NCBI RefSeq assembly: GCF_900108455.1
Contig: NZ_FNWS01000001.1
Location: forward strand, 248,001 to 312,000
DNA from: Fructobacillus pseudoficulneus
GTDB lineage: Bacteria > Bacillota > Bacilli > Lactobacillales > Lactobacillaceae
DNA: 64,000 nt
Direction of reading: 5' to 3'
Part shown: in pieces, positions 15,716-23,606 of the stretch
Numbering within the stretch: position 1 is the first letter of the stretch
Layout of the letters: every line of letters starts with the position of its first letter
Notes under the pieces: generated by a model
The model's input: the letters and a program-made list of their open reading frames with translations, nothing else
Told to the model about the DNA's origin: nothing
The model's database searches: none
Made by a program: the position numbers and the translations under genes

Positions 15716-18002
15716 GGTTGCTGTTAACTTGGAAGTATCCTTTTTTCGAGCTGTAATATACATATCTTAGCATACCTTGCCGCCGAGTATCATAAACAAT
15801 CATCCGGTTTTTAGCGGCTGTTTCCAGGGTCTCCTGGTTGGGATGACCATAGCGATTTTCCCGCCCTGCCGAGATTAAACCATAGCGCGGTTGCCAGAAA
15901 GCAAAGGCCGCTGGCTTGGTCGAGGTCTTGGACCCGTGGTGACCAAATTTGACCAGATTTGGTCGGAAATCCGGGTACTTTTGGCGAATTTTTTCCTCCC
16001 CCGCTTGGTCCAAATCACCGGCGGTAAAGAGGGTTAATGGACCAACCCGACCCGCTAAAGCAATCGAATCCTCATTTTCACCGATTCCTGGTTGAAACGG
16101 ATGTAAGACCACTAGTGGCAAGTTCTTGACTCGACTGTTGTCGGTCACCTCAATCACTTTTGTCCCCTGCAAATACGGTTGAATTTTCCTTTGAAAGGCA
16201 GGTTGCCCCCGCATTCCCGCTGGCACCAGCAGCTTATCAACTCGAAAATTTTCTAAAATAACGTGAGCATCCCCGATGTGATCCTGATCTTGGTGAGACA
16301 AGGACAAGGTTTGCAAATGACTCAGTCCACGGGCATGCAGGTATGGCACAATCACCGACCGAGCCTGCCCCTCATTGGTCCGCGAATCTACTGCGGTCGC
16401 TCCAGCCTTTGACCGTAAAAAGCCCCGGCGCTGAAAGCTCACCTTCCCGCCTGTATCAATTAGGGTCGCCGTTTTGTTGCCAGGTTCAAGCAACAAGGCG
16501 GCATCCCCCTGACCAATATCAAAGGTGGTATACTCACCCGGCTGAAACCAGTGTACCCTGACAAAGCCAAGACAAAGGGCGATCAACCAGACCATTGTCA
16601 ATCGCTGTTGCACCTGTCTACTGGCGCGCAGGATAAACCAAGGCAAGACAAATAAGACTAAAAAGATTGGCCATGTTAAATCGCCGATGACCACCTTTCC
16701 TGGCCATGACCCAACCCAGGCGACCGCAGTATCAAAGACTCTCACCACCAGATTGGTTAGTTCAGTCAACGGAGCCAGATGAATGAAATAGCCAGACAGA
16801 ACAACCGGGAGGATGACTGTTCCAAAGACGGGTACCGCCAACAGGTTGGCGGCACTTTGCCAAATGTTCCAGGTATATTGCTGGGCCACAATCAATGGAA
16901 AGGACAAAACCGACAAGAAAAGTCCTTTTTGCCAGTTAGCCCAATCGGTCGGTACCAGAGTCAACGCCAGGGTTAAAGCAAAGGATAATTGGCCGCCAAG
17001 CGTTAATAGAATCAAAGGCTGAACAAAGAGGGTCCCTAATAGGGCGGCCGACCAGACTCGTAACGGACTGATGCGATGATGAAAGGCCTGACCGAACAAG
17101 CGTAGTTCACCGGCAAGCACTGCCCGCACCAAAATTGGTGGACAAGCCGTCAGCAAGTAAAAGCTCGGCAAAGCGACGACTAAAATCGCCAGGGTGACTT
17201 CACGATAAAGTCCTAACCGTTTACCAAACCAAGCCAAACAGCCCGACAAGAAGGCAACGTGAAAGCCAGATAACGAAAAGAGATGAATCAAACCCAGTTC
17301 TTGAATTTTGGGATTATCGCTGTAGAGACTTTGGTCTTTGGCCCCTAACAAAAGGGCCAAGGCATAGTTCGCTAGCGGGTTGGGCAAGTGGTGGGCCCAC
17401 TGTTCACAGGCAAAATGCCAGGTCCGAAAGCGAAAGTTTACCGCTTGCCAAAGATTTTTCGACTGGGCCGGCTCCAAATTAGCCTTTTTCAAAATCAACT
17501 GGTGACTAATTCCCTTTGTCTGTGAAAAAGCTTGAAAGTCAAACTGGTAAAAGTTAGTCGCCGGTAAAATTCGTCGGTCATCACCCCTGCCCCGGACTAA
17601 AACTGGCCGGCGAACAATCTGCCAAGCCTGAAAGTCACCGATATCCTTGGCTTGGTAAGAAAACCAAACCTTCTCCCCACTCGATAGAGTTCCCTGCCCG
17701 CGAATCCGTCCCGTATCCGTTAGGACCAGATCATCTGGGTAAATTAACAACTGAACGGCGACATTTTTCTGCCCCGGTCGGCTCTCCTGTTGACTTAAGA
17801 AGTGTTGGTGGCCGGCAAAGCGCAAAGCAAATAAACAGACTAAGGCGAGCAACCACAGCCACTCTCGCCGCCCTTTCAGCGTTAATAAACAGCATACCAG
17901 CAAGACAGCAAGCGTGATTGTCAAAGCGTTCAACCGAAAAAATAGCAGTGATAAGGCGCCAACCGCTAATGACAGTAAGAACTGGGTTCGCACCGATATC
18001 AT
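15684..18002 (-). CDS. comEC: DNA uptake channel ComEC/Rec2
   Basis: 772-residue competence protein that moves single-stranded DNA across the membrane. Several N-terminal TM helices precede the Competence domain (NYALALLLGAKDQSL, LFSLSGFHVAFLSG). A C-terminal metallo-beta-lactamase-like domain has FDIGQGDAALL, the HxDxDH-like SHQDQDHIG and KFGHHGSKTS. Intact, with no frameshift. The ATG at 18002 overlaps the comEA stop as ATGA. With comEA it forms half of the late-competence DNA-uptake set; whether the organism is transformable cannot be judged here. Confidence 0.95.
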   Translation of the reverse strand: MISVRTQFLLSLAVGALSLLFFRLNALTITLAVLLVCCLLTLKGRREWLWLLALVCLFALRFAGHQHFLSQQESRPGQKNVAVQLLIYPDDLVLTDTGRIRGQGTLSSGEKVWFSYQAKDIGDFQAWQIVRRPVLVRGRGDDRRILPATNFYQFDFQAFSQTKGISHQLILKKANLEPAQSKNLWQAVNFRFRTWHFACEQWAHHLPNPLANYALALLLGAKDQSLYSDNPKIQELGLIHLFSLSGFHVAFLSGCLAWFGKRLGLYREVTLAILVVALPSFYLLTACPPILVRAVLAGELRLFGQAFHHRISPLRVWSAALLGTLFVQPLILLTLGGQLSFALTLALTLVPTDWANWQKGLFLSVLSFPLIVAQQYTWNIWQSAANLLAVPVFGTVILPVVLSGYFIHLAPLTELTNLVVRVFDTAVAWVGSWPGKVVIGDLTWPIFLVLFVLPWFILRASRQVQQRLTMVWLIALCLGFVRVHWFQPGEYTTFDIGQGDAALLLEPGNKTATLIDTGGKVSFQRRGFLRSKAGATAVDSRTNEGQARSVIVPYLHARGLSHLQTLSLSHQDQDHIGDAHVILENFRVDKLLVPAGMRGQPAFQRKIQPYLQGTKVIEVTDNSRVKNLPLVVLHPFQPGIGENEDSIALAGRVGPLTLFTAGDLDQAGEEKIRQKYPDFRPNLVKFGHHGSKTSTKPAAFAFWQPRYGLISAGRENRYGHPNQETLETAAKNRMIVYDTRRQGMLRYVYYSSKKGYFQVNSNHDLTNVETTN

Positions 18003-18694
18003 ACCGTCACTTGATCCTTTAACTGCTCAAAGCGCTTGGGGCCAATTCCACCAACCTCCTTCAGGTCTTCGATTGATCGAAAGGGATGTTGCTGCTCTCG
18101 AAAGGCAACAATTTGCTCCGCTTTCTTCGGCCCAACCCCATCCAAAGTCTCTAGCTCCTTGGCACTTGCTTGGTTGAGGTTAACTTTGGCACTGTTGCCG
18201 CCACTGCTGGGCAACTTTGCTCCACCACCAACGCCGACGGCCGCTGCCAGAGTTGCTGGAGGCTGCTCCCCCGGTCGCACAATATAAATGACCTGGCCAT
18301 CTGCTAAAACTTGGGCTAAGTTAATCGCATTGACATCTGCTTCTGGCGACAGCCCACCCGCCTTTTGGATGGCGTCCTGCAAACGACTTTTAGCCGGTAA
18401 GGCCACTAATCCTGGCTGATGGACCGCTCCCTTAATATCAACCATAATCGTCTTGGCAGCTGGTTCCCCATTGCTGGCTTCACCACTACCCGTTGACCGG
18501 CCACTTCCCTGACTGCTGACTGGCAGAGTCGGATTATCCAGCGCCGGTGTGCCGGCACTTGACCGACCGTGAAACAGCCCTAACTTCCACAGCAACACCA
18601 CCAACGCCAGCAAGCCCAGACTAGCTAGCAATAGATAACGCCAATATTGCCGGGCTAGTTCTTGTACCTTTTGCCAATTCAGATTTTTTAGCAT
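17999..18694 (-). CDS. comEA: Competence DNA receptor ComEA
   Basis: 231 residues: an N-terminal membrane anchor (about 18-40), a Ser/Gly-rich linker, a SLBB domain (about 83-140, IMVDIKGAVHQPG to QVIYIV), a second Gly/Ser linker, and a C-terminal double helix-hairpin-helix DNA-binding domain (about 170-231) with VNLNQASAKELETLDGVG and VGGIGPKRFEQL. Binds double-stranded DNA outside the cell and hands it to ComEC. SD AGAGGTGA sits close to ATG 18694. Operon comEA-comEC-holA. Confidence 0.95.
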   Translation of the reverse strand: MLKNLNWQKVQELARQYWRYLLLASLGLLALVVLLWKLGLFHGRSSAGTPALDNPTLPVSSQGSGRSTGSGEASNGEPAAKTIMVDIKGAVHQPGLVALPAKSRLQDAIQKAGGLSPEADVNAINLAQVLADGQVIYIVRPGEQPPATLAAAVGVGGGAKLPSSGGNSAKVNLNQASAKELETLDGVGPKKAEQIVAFREQQHPFRSIEDLKEVGGIGPKRFEQLKDQVTV

Positions 18695-18728
18695 TTCATC
18701 ACCTCTATTGGATTAGACGAAATACCAA

Positions 18729-18757
18729 CAAAAAAAGCTCACCGCAGTGAGCTTTTT
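18729..18757 (-). terminator. Intrinsic terminator of the ftsW-coaD operon
   Basis: AAAAGCTCAC-CGCA-GTGAGCTTTT with a run of T on the minus strand starts right after the coaD stop and separates it from comEA. Confidence 0.88.
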
Positions 18758-18759
18758 AA

Positions 18760-19239
18760 TTAAGATTGGAAATGCTTTTGTAGGGCTTTGACAACTACCG
18801 GTGGCACAAAGGCGTCGAGTTTGTCCGAACCAAATTTGGCAATTTCTTTCACCATTGATGACGAAACGTTTTGATTTTCCGGCTTAGCCAGCAACAAAAC
18901 CGTTTCGACCCCAGACAAGACCGAGTTCACCTCAGCAATGTCGCGTTCATACTCAAAGTCCTTGGTATTCCGCAACCCACGAACCAGGTATTGGGCGCCA
19001 ATTTCGTGCATGTAATCAACCGTCAAGCCTTCGACCTGACCGATTTTCACGTTTGGCAAATGACCAACCGCCTCTTGCACTAAGGTCAACCGTTCGGCCG
19101 GACTGAGCAAGCCACTTTTGTTCGTGTTGATTCCAACGGCCACGACCACTTCATCAAACAAGACAGAAGCCCGTTGAATAATATCTAAATGTCCCTTTGT
19201 TAACGGATCAAATGATCCGGGAAAAACTGCTTTTCTCAT
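18760..19239 (-). CDS. coaD: Phosphopantetheine adenylyltransferase
   Basis: CoaD joins ATP to 4'-phosphopantetheine, the penultimate step of coenzyme A synthesis. 159 residues with the nucleotidyltransferase TxGH-type motif in GSFDPLTKGHLDI, YLVRGLRNTKDFEYE, and the C-terminal ISSS-type loop as NVSSSMVKEIAKFG. ATG 19239 is preferred over the TTG one codon earlier because GCGAGG is 7 nt upstream. Last gene of ftsW-ylbG-rsmD-coaD, the standard Bacillota order rsmD-coaD. Confidence 0.96.
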   Translation of the reverse strand: MRKAVFPGSFDPLTKGHLDIIQRASVLFDEVVVAVGINTNKSGLLSPAERLTLVQEAVGHLPNVKIGQVEGLTVDYMHEIGAQYLVRGLRNTKDFEYERDIAEVNSVLSGVETVLLLAKPENQNVSSSMVKEIAKFGSDKLDAFVPPVVVKALQKHFQS

Positions 19240-19259
19240 CAAGCAACCTCGCTTTACTG

Positions 19260-19814
19260 TTACGGACGGTATTGGTACAGCGATACACGGGTAATCCCGT
19301 AATCTTTTTGCTTTATCAATTCTAAGTTATGACTAGGTTCTGGTAAATCGGCCACCTGATCGGATTCAATCATAATCACGGCGCCTTCGGCTAAGAGGCC
19401 ACCAGTTTCCATTGCCAACAAATCAGCCTTCAGCTTTTCTTTGGCATAGGGTGGGTCCAGCAAGATCAAATCAAAGACCGCCCCCTGGCTTGCCAATCGC
19501 GTCAAAGCTGCCGCTGCCGGCACCTTCAAGACCGTAAAATCATCCTCATGGTGCGTCTTGGCAATATTTTTTTCAATAACTTCGATTGCCGCCTTTTGCC
19601 GGTCAACCAAAGTCGCGTGGTCCATCCCCCTAGACACGGCTTCAATCCCTAAACCACCGGTTCCGGCATACAGGTCGAGGACCTGACCGCCATTCAAATA
19701 TGGCATCAACATCGAAAAAATGGCTTCTTTAATCTTATCAGTCGTTGGCCGAGTTTCACGCCCCTTAACCGCATCTAAGCGTAAGCCACCAAAGTTTCCT
19801 GCAATCACCCGCAT
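19260..19814 (-). CDS. rsmD: 16S rRNA (guanine-966-N2)-methyltransferase RsmD
   Basis: 184-residue SAM-dependent methyltransferase for G966 of 16S rRNA. Seen: MRVIAGNFGGLRL start, RPTTDKIKEAIFSML, the SAM-binding VLDLYAGTGGLGIEA and the catalytic LLDPPY. Full length. The ATG overlaps the ylbG stop by one base and AGGAGG lies 9 nt upstream. Confidence 0.95.
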   Translation of the reverse strand: MRVIAGNFGGLRLDAVKGRETRPTTDKIKEAIFSMLMPYLNGGQVLDLYAGTGGLGIEAVSRGMDHATLVDRQKAAIEVIEKNIAKTHHEDDFTVLKVPAAAALTRLASQGAVFDLILLDPPYAKEKLKADLLAMETGGLLAEGAVIMIESDQVADLPEPSHNLELIKQKDYGITRVSLYQYRP

Positions 19815-20188
19815 TAGGCCTGCCCTCCTGTTGAATCGGCAGACGCGTTGTCCTGAGCCTTGTCTTCTTCAACCACCAAATTTTGGTCAGCTTCTGACGA
19901 TGCTTCACCATCTTGCGCCTGGTCATAGGCTTCAAAGAAGACATCATCATGAACGTCACCCAAATCCGGATCAATCTCAGGTCGGGGCGAAGTCTTCACG
20001 ATTTTGACAAAGCGGTATTGATTTAACTTTTCAACCACCGTTGCCACCTGATCCTCATCAACGTACAGCTCCACGTATTGCATCTTCTTGGAGATGTAGG
20101 AAATGTCACCAAATTTCTTCATTTGTTCCAAATGCTTCAGGCCTCGTAAATAGACAAAGATGGCCCGGCGTTCTTTCATTGTAAACAT
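19814..20188 (-). CDS. ylbG: YlbG-family protein (DUF2129)
   Basis: 124 residues. The first ~85 match YlbG (FVYLRGLKHLEQMKKFGDISYISKKM, then YVELYVDEDQ), a conserved small Bacillota protein of unknown function next to ylbH/rsmD. The last ~40 residues are a very acidic Asp/Glu/Ala tail absent from the shorter Bacillus protein and probably disordered. Start MFT-MKERR may use either ATG; no strong SD, consistent with coupling to ftsW, whose stop abuts it. Confidence 0.86.
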   Translation of the reverse strand: MFTMKERRAIFVYLRGLKHLEQMKKFGDISYISKKMQYVELYVDEDQVATVVEKLNQYRFVKIVKTSPRPEIDPDLGDVHDDVFFEAYDQAQDGEASSEADQNLVVEEDKAQDNASADSTGGQA

Positions 20189-21373
20189 CTAACGTTTCAG
20201 TTCCCTTCGTGCCGTATAATCCAGCGGGTTTGGTTGGGCGGGTTCCACATCCTTGGCCGAAACATTCAAGGCTAAGCCAACGGCTGCTGAGAAAAAGACA
20301 AAGGAGGAACCACCACCCGAGATAAAGGGGAAAACCACCCCGGTAATCGGTAGTAATCCCAAGACCCCACCCAGGTTAACAAAGGACTGCATCAACAGCA
20401 GGCTTGCCAACCCGTATAAGAATAAGCGATTATATTGGTTCTTTTGTTTAATACCAACGTAAACCAGCCGACCAATCAAAATTAGCAAGAGCAACAAGAC
20501 GATTGAGACAAGGACTGCCCCAAGTTCTTCAGCCGCAACGGCCATAATAAAGTCGGTATTAGATTCTGGCAAGTAAGGCTTGAGCAAAGAATTTCCCAAA
20601 CCTACCCCAAACAAACCACCATGGGAGATGGCATAGTAGGCGTACAAAAGCTGCCGGCTCTGGTCAATATTATACCAGGGATTCACGAAGTTCGTCAGCC
20701 GTCGAACGGCATAAGATGATGATTCACCAAGATGAAAAATTCCAATGATATTTGGCAAAAAGAGCAAGGTCAGGAAGAAAAAGAGCAGCCAAATCAGACA
20801 GGTCTTAAACGACATCCCCGATGCCATAAACATCATTAGTAAGACAGCCATGGTAATAAACATATTACCCAAATCGGGCATCAAGAGGTTCATCGCCAAC
20901 ATGACCACTGGTAAAACGAGCTTTTGCCACATTCCTGGCGCTATCCACTGCCGAATTTGCCGGCCGAGACCTGCTCGAGGAACCCAAGGCTTCTTTTCGA
21001 GCCAATGGGCAAAGTACAAAATCAAGACAATTTTGGATAATTCAACCGGCTGCAAGGTCACCGGACCCAAGTTAATCCAACCGTGAGCCCCGTTAATCGC
21101 TGGCGCCATCCGGGCCACGATTAACAATCCTGTTGTAATGACCATCAATGCGTTCAAAACGGATTGCGACCGCAAAACCGACCGGTTCAAACGAAAGGCC
21201 AAAAAGGCCACCGCCCAACCCACAATCACGAAAATTGCCTGCTTAGCAAAGGACATCACGGGGGCCAAATAGGCATTTTGCGTCGCTGAAAAAACCATCA
21301 CGATTCCGATGGCTGATAAGGCGGCATATGGGACCGCAATCCAGTAATCTAGGCGTTGAAGTTTTTTAAACAT
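20189..21373 (-). CDS. ftsW: SEDS peptidoglycan glycosyltransferase FtsW
   Basis: A 394-residue polytopic membrane protein of the FtsW/RodA/SpoVE family, which polymerises lipid II; about ten TM helices. Signature segments: MVFSATQNAYLAP, LQPVELSKIVLILYFAHWL, MPDLGNMFIT, ESNTDFIMAVAAEELG and PFISGGGSS near the C-terminus. Placement before ylbG-rsmD-coaD supports FtsW over RodA. The start overlaps the M42 peptidase stop (TAATG) with GGAG 5 nt upstream. Confidence 0.92.
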   Translation of the reverse strand: MFKKLQRLDYWIAVPYAALSAIGIVMVFSATQNAYLAPVMSFAKQAIFVIVGWAVAFLAFRLNRSVLRSQSVLNALMVITTGLLIVARMAPAINGAHGWINLGPVTLQPVELSKIVLILYFAHWLEKKPWVPRAGLGRQIRQWIAPGMWQKLVLPVVMLAMNLLMPDLGNMFITMAVLLMMFMASGMSFKTCLIWLLFFFLTLLFLPNIIGIFHLGESSSYAVRRLTNFVNPWYNIDQSRQLLYAYYAISHGGLFGVGLGNSLLKPYLPESNTDFIMAVAAEELGAVLVSIVLLLLLILIGRLVYVGIKQKNQYNRLFLYGLASLLLMQSFVNLGGVLGLLPITGVVFPFISGGGSSFVFFSAAVGLALNVSAKDVEPAQPNPLDYTARRELKR

Positions 21374-22446
21374 TACCGCTCCACAATATCTTTATAAGTA
21401 CTTTCATCCAGCGACTTGGCAATGGCAACTACCAAAGCCTTCGCTGCTTCAAAATCAGGAATTGACCAAACTGTTTCGTGAGTGTGAATGTAGCGTGAGG
21501 CTACCCCAAGGGCAACTGATGGTAAACCAGCGAACTGTCCCTGGACACCACCAGCATCCGTTCCACCCTTTGAAACAAAGTACTGGTAAGGAATATGGTT
21601 ATCTTCAGCCGTTTGGAGGATAAATTCCTTCAAACGAGGTGAAGTGACCACTGTTGGATCAAAGACACGAATCAACGTTCCCTGATCCATCACACCCTGG
21701 CGGCCGACAGTGCCATAAACGTCATTGGCAGCTGATGAATCAACCGCAAAGAAGATGTCTGGCTTCAATTGGTTAACTGCTGGCTTTGAACCGCGCAAAC
21801 CAACTTCTTCTTGAACATTGGCACCAGCAATCAGAGTATTGGGCGTTTCAACTCCTTGCAACTCTTCGAGGGCAGATAAGATTGTCACAACGCCAAAGCG
21901 GTTATCATAAGCCTTGGAAACCGCCCGGTTCGGGTTGGCCAATCGCTGTGTTTGCGTCTTGGGCACAATAAAGTCACCTGGGCGAACACCAAAGCTCTCG
22001 GCCTGTTCCGCAGAAGCAAAACCAGCATCAAAGAGAATGTCGTCAATCGTTAATTGTCCCTGTCCTCCAGCCTTGCCGCGGAGCAAATGTGGTGAGACGG
22101 AAGATGAAACAACCGGATATTGACCGTTCTTAGTGAAGAGGGTGAAACGATGAGCTGACACCGTCATTGGATTCCAGCCACCCAGGGCAACAACCTGCAA
22201 GGCTCCCGTTGGCAAAATACCAGAAACCATAAAGCCAACCTCATCCATGTGAGCAGCAAACATTACTCGCGGTTCGTTTGAGGCTTCATTTTTGACCCCA
22301 AAGACACCACCCAAGTTGTTCTGATAAACTTGGTCAACTAAAGGTGTCAAATCCTGCTTGAAGGCAGCGCGCACCTGGCCTTCTTGCCCTGAAGTCCCCT
22401 GAAGTTCCGTATATTTCACCAATTGTTCCCACGTATGCTGATCCAT
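21373..22446 (-). CDS. M42-family glutamyl/deblocking aminopeptidase
   Basis: 357-residue cytosolic metallo-aminopeptidase related to PepA of lactococci and FrvX. Metal and catalytic residues are visible in AAHMDEVGFMV, YDNRFG, NVQEEVGLRG, FAVDSSAAND and the late TRYIHTHETVW-like SRYIHTHETVW. It forms large tetrahedral assemblies in relatives and trims acidic N-terminal residues from peptides. ATG 22446 follows AGGAGGATGTT. It is co-directional with ftsW and overlaps it by one base. Confidence 0.93.
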   Translation of the reverse strand: MDQHTWEQLVKYTELQGTSGQEGQVRAAFKQDLTPLVDQVYQNNLGGVFGVKNEASNEPRVMFAAHMDEVGFMVSGILPTGALQVVALGGWNPMTVSAHRFTLFTKNGQYPVVSSSVSPHLLRGKAGGQGQLTIDDILFDAGFASAEQAESFGVRPGDFIVPKTQTQRLANPNRAVSKAYDNRFGVVTILSALEELQGVETPNTLIAGANVQEEVGLRGSKPAVNQLKPDIFFAVDSSAANDVYGTVGRQGVMDQGTLIRVFDPTVVTSPRLKEFILQTAEDNHIPYQYFVSKGGTDAGGVQGQFAGLPSVALGVASRYIHTHETVWSIPDFEAAKALVVAIAKSLDESTYKDIVER

Positions 22447-22685
22447 AACATCCTCCTGATTACTATTAATATGTACAAAGTTACTTTATTATAGCCCAGT
22501 TGCTTAGAGCTGGCAAAAATTGCTCTTCACAATTTTAATGAAAAATAACGATTAAAATATTTGCACCGAGATTTCAGCAGTTTTGCGACCTGTTTTAAAC
22601 AAATGACAAATGATTGCCACTTTGTAACTAAAATTCATTCTAAGTAACCGTAAATTAACGTTCATCAAATTAAACCAGGATTAAA

Positions 22686-22702
22686 CTTAAGCTGTTCTTA
22701 AG
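22686..22702. promoter_or_regulatory. CTTAAG dyad upstream of the secreted-protein gene
   Basis: CTTAAG-CTGTT-CTTAAG, two identical palindromic hexamers 5 bp apart, lies 31-47 nt before the ATG at 22733 where a promoter should be. No clear -35/-10 pair was found (TACATA at 22714-22719 is the best -10). The rest of 22447-22732 is AT-rich and shows no gene. Confidence 0.35.
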
Positions 22703-22732
22703 ATTTAGAAAGTTACATATAGGAGAAACATT

Positions 22733-23164
22733 ATGGATCGTAAAACATTGTATGCGAAACCAAATAAGAAGCGTTCATATAAAAAATGGGTTGCAATGGG
22801 AACTATTGGGGCCTTATTCGGATCAGTGGTGGCATTCGCTGATGCACCGAAATTGAGTGACTATTTTGACAATGGCGCTAGTAGTCTAGTTAGTATCATT
22901 AATAACATTGATCAACAATTGCAAACTGCTACAACTCAATTGAAGAGTGCAACAACTGCACTTCAACAAGAAAAAGCTGCTCACGCTTCTGATAACAACA
23001 AGGCTAATATGGCAGTAGCAAATATTAGTGCTGGAGCTTCTAGTGCCTCAAATGATGCCCAATCAGCATCATCTGCCGCTAAAGCTGCCTCTACTGCAGT
23101 GGGCAATGATTATGTATTCGGATCTGACGGAAGCACTCCTGTCGTTTCATCGGCAAACTCATAA
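22733..23164 (+). CDS. Unknown secreted Ser/Ala-rich coiled-coil protein
   Basis: 143 residues, not recognised. N-terminus is a Sec signal: basic KPNKKRSYKKW, hydrophobic VAMGTIGALFGSVVAF, then a likely ADA cleavage site near residue 37. The mature part (about 106 residues) has a heptad-like helix (IINNIDQQLQTATTQLKSA, then TTALQQEKAAHAS) followed by a low-complexity Ala/Ser/Asn segment and a short Gly/Ser tail. No LPXTG, lipobox or cysteine. AT-richer codon use than neighbours, its own SD (TAGGAGA) and terminator. It could be a surface or released structural peptide; function unknown. Confidence 0.8.
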   Translation: MDRKTLYAKPNKKRSYKKWVAMGTIGALFGSVVAFADAPKLSDYFDNGASSLVSIINNIDQQLQTATTQLKSATTALQQEKAAHASDNNKANMAVANISAGASSASNDAQSASSAAKAASTAVGNDYVFGSDGSTPVVSSANS

Positions 23165-23240
23165 GATTGACACTTTGTTTGAAAACTTTTGTTCCACAAC
23201 CGTTGCCTTTTATTAAATTAATTTAACGCATCTCAGTAAG

Positions 23241-23272
23241 AAAGCATCCGAAGTTACATCGGATGCTTTTTT
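23241..23272 (+). terminator. Terminator of the secreted-protein gene
   Basis: GCATCCGA-7 nt-TCGGATGC followed by TTTTTT, about 80 nt after the stop. Confidence 0.9.
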
Positions 23273-23475
23273 CTATTTCATTCTTTCTTAAATAACGTCT
23301 GATAATCGTCTACCACAGTTAGTCTGTTTTACAAATTTTTCACACTTGCATTTTCACAAAACCAACAACTCCCCTGATTTTCGTTTTTATTTAGAAGCAC
23401 AATAATTGTCTCCCCGTCTAACAACCTTTTTCCGATTTTATTTAGAATTAGAACCATTCGCGTTAATGTTAAATA
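23273..23475. other. AT-rich intergenic stretch without a gene
   Basis: Upstream part of the 442-bp gap before pbuG. I see no ORF with an SD and no RNA fold. It carries two copies of TTTTATTTAGAA (about 23384 and 23437) in similar context, possibly accidental in AT-rich DNA. Confidence 0.4.
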
Positions 23476-23518
23476 AAACGTGAACTTTCACTTTTACTTT
23501 GATTTAATGTTCGGTTTT
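23476..23518. promoter_or_regulatory. Inverted PurBox pair (PurR operator) upstream of pbuG
   Basis: AATGTTCGGTTTT (23506-23518) is, on the minus strand, AAAACCGAACATT, a full match to the PurBox AWWWCCGAACWWT. AAACGTGAACTTT (23476-23488) is a weaker plus-strand box (10 of 13). The gap is exactly 17 bp, the spacing described for paired PurBoxes. Both lie upstream of the -35, as in lactococcal PurR-activated promoters. Confidence 0.65.
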
Positions 23519-23543
23519 CTAGACAAGAATTTTAATTTTATCT

Positions 23544-23572
23544 CGGACACCCTCTTTTTTTCCTGCTAAAAT
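23544..23572 (+). promoter_or_regulatory. pbuG promoter
   Basis: -35 CGGACA (23544-23549), 17-nt spacer, -10 TAAAAT (23567-23572). The poor -35 suits a promoter needing an activator. Confidence 0.5.
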
Positions 23573-23606
23573 ATTCATGTAGGAAAAATATTATAAGGAG
23601 ACTCTT

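Noticed and set aside
23273-23606. Purine riboswitch before pbuG
   Set aside because: No three-way-junction aptamer sequences were found; the conserved elements there are PurBoxes.
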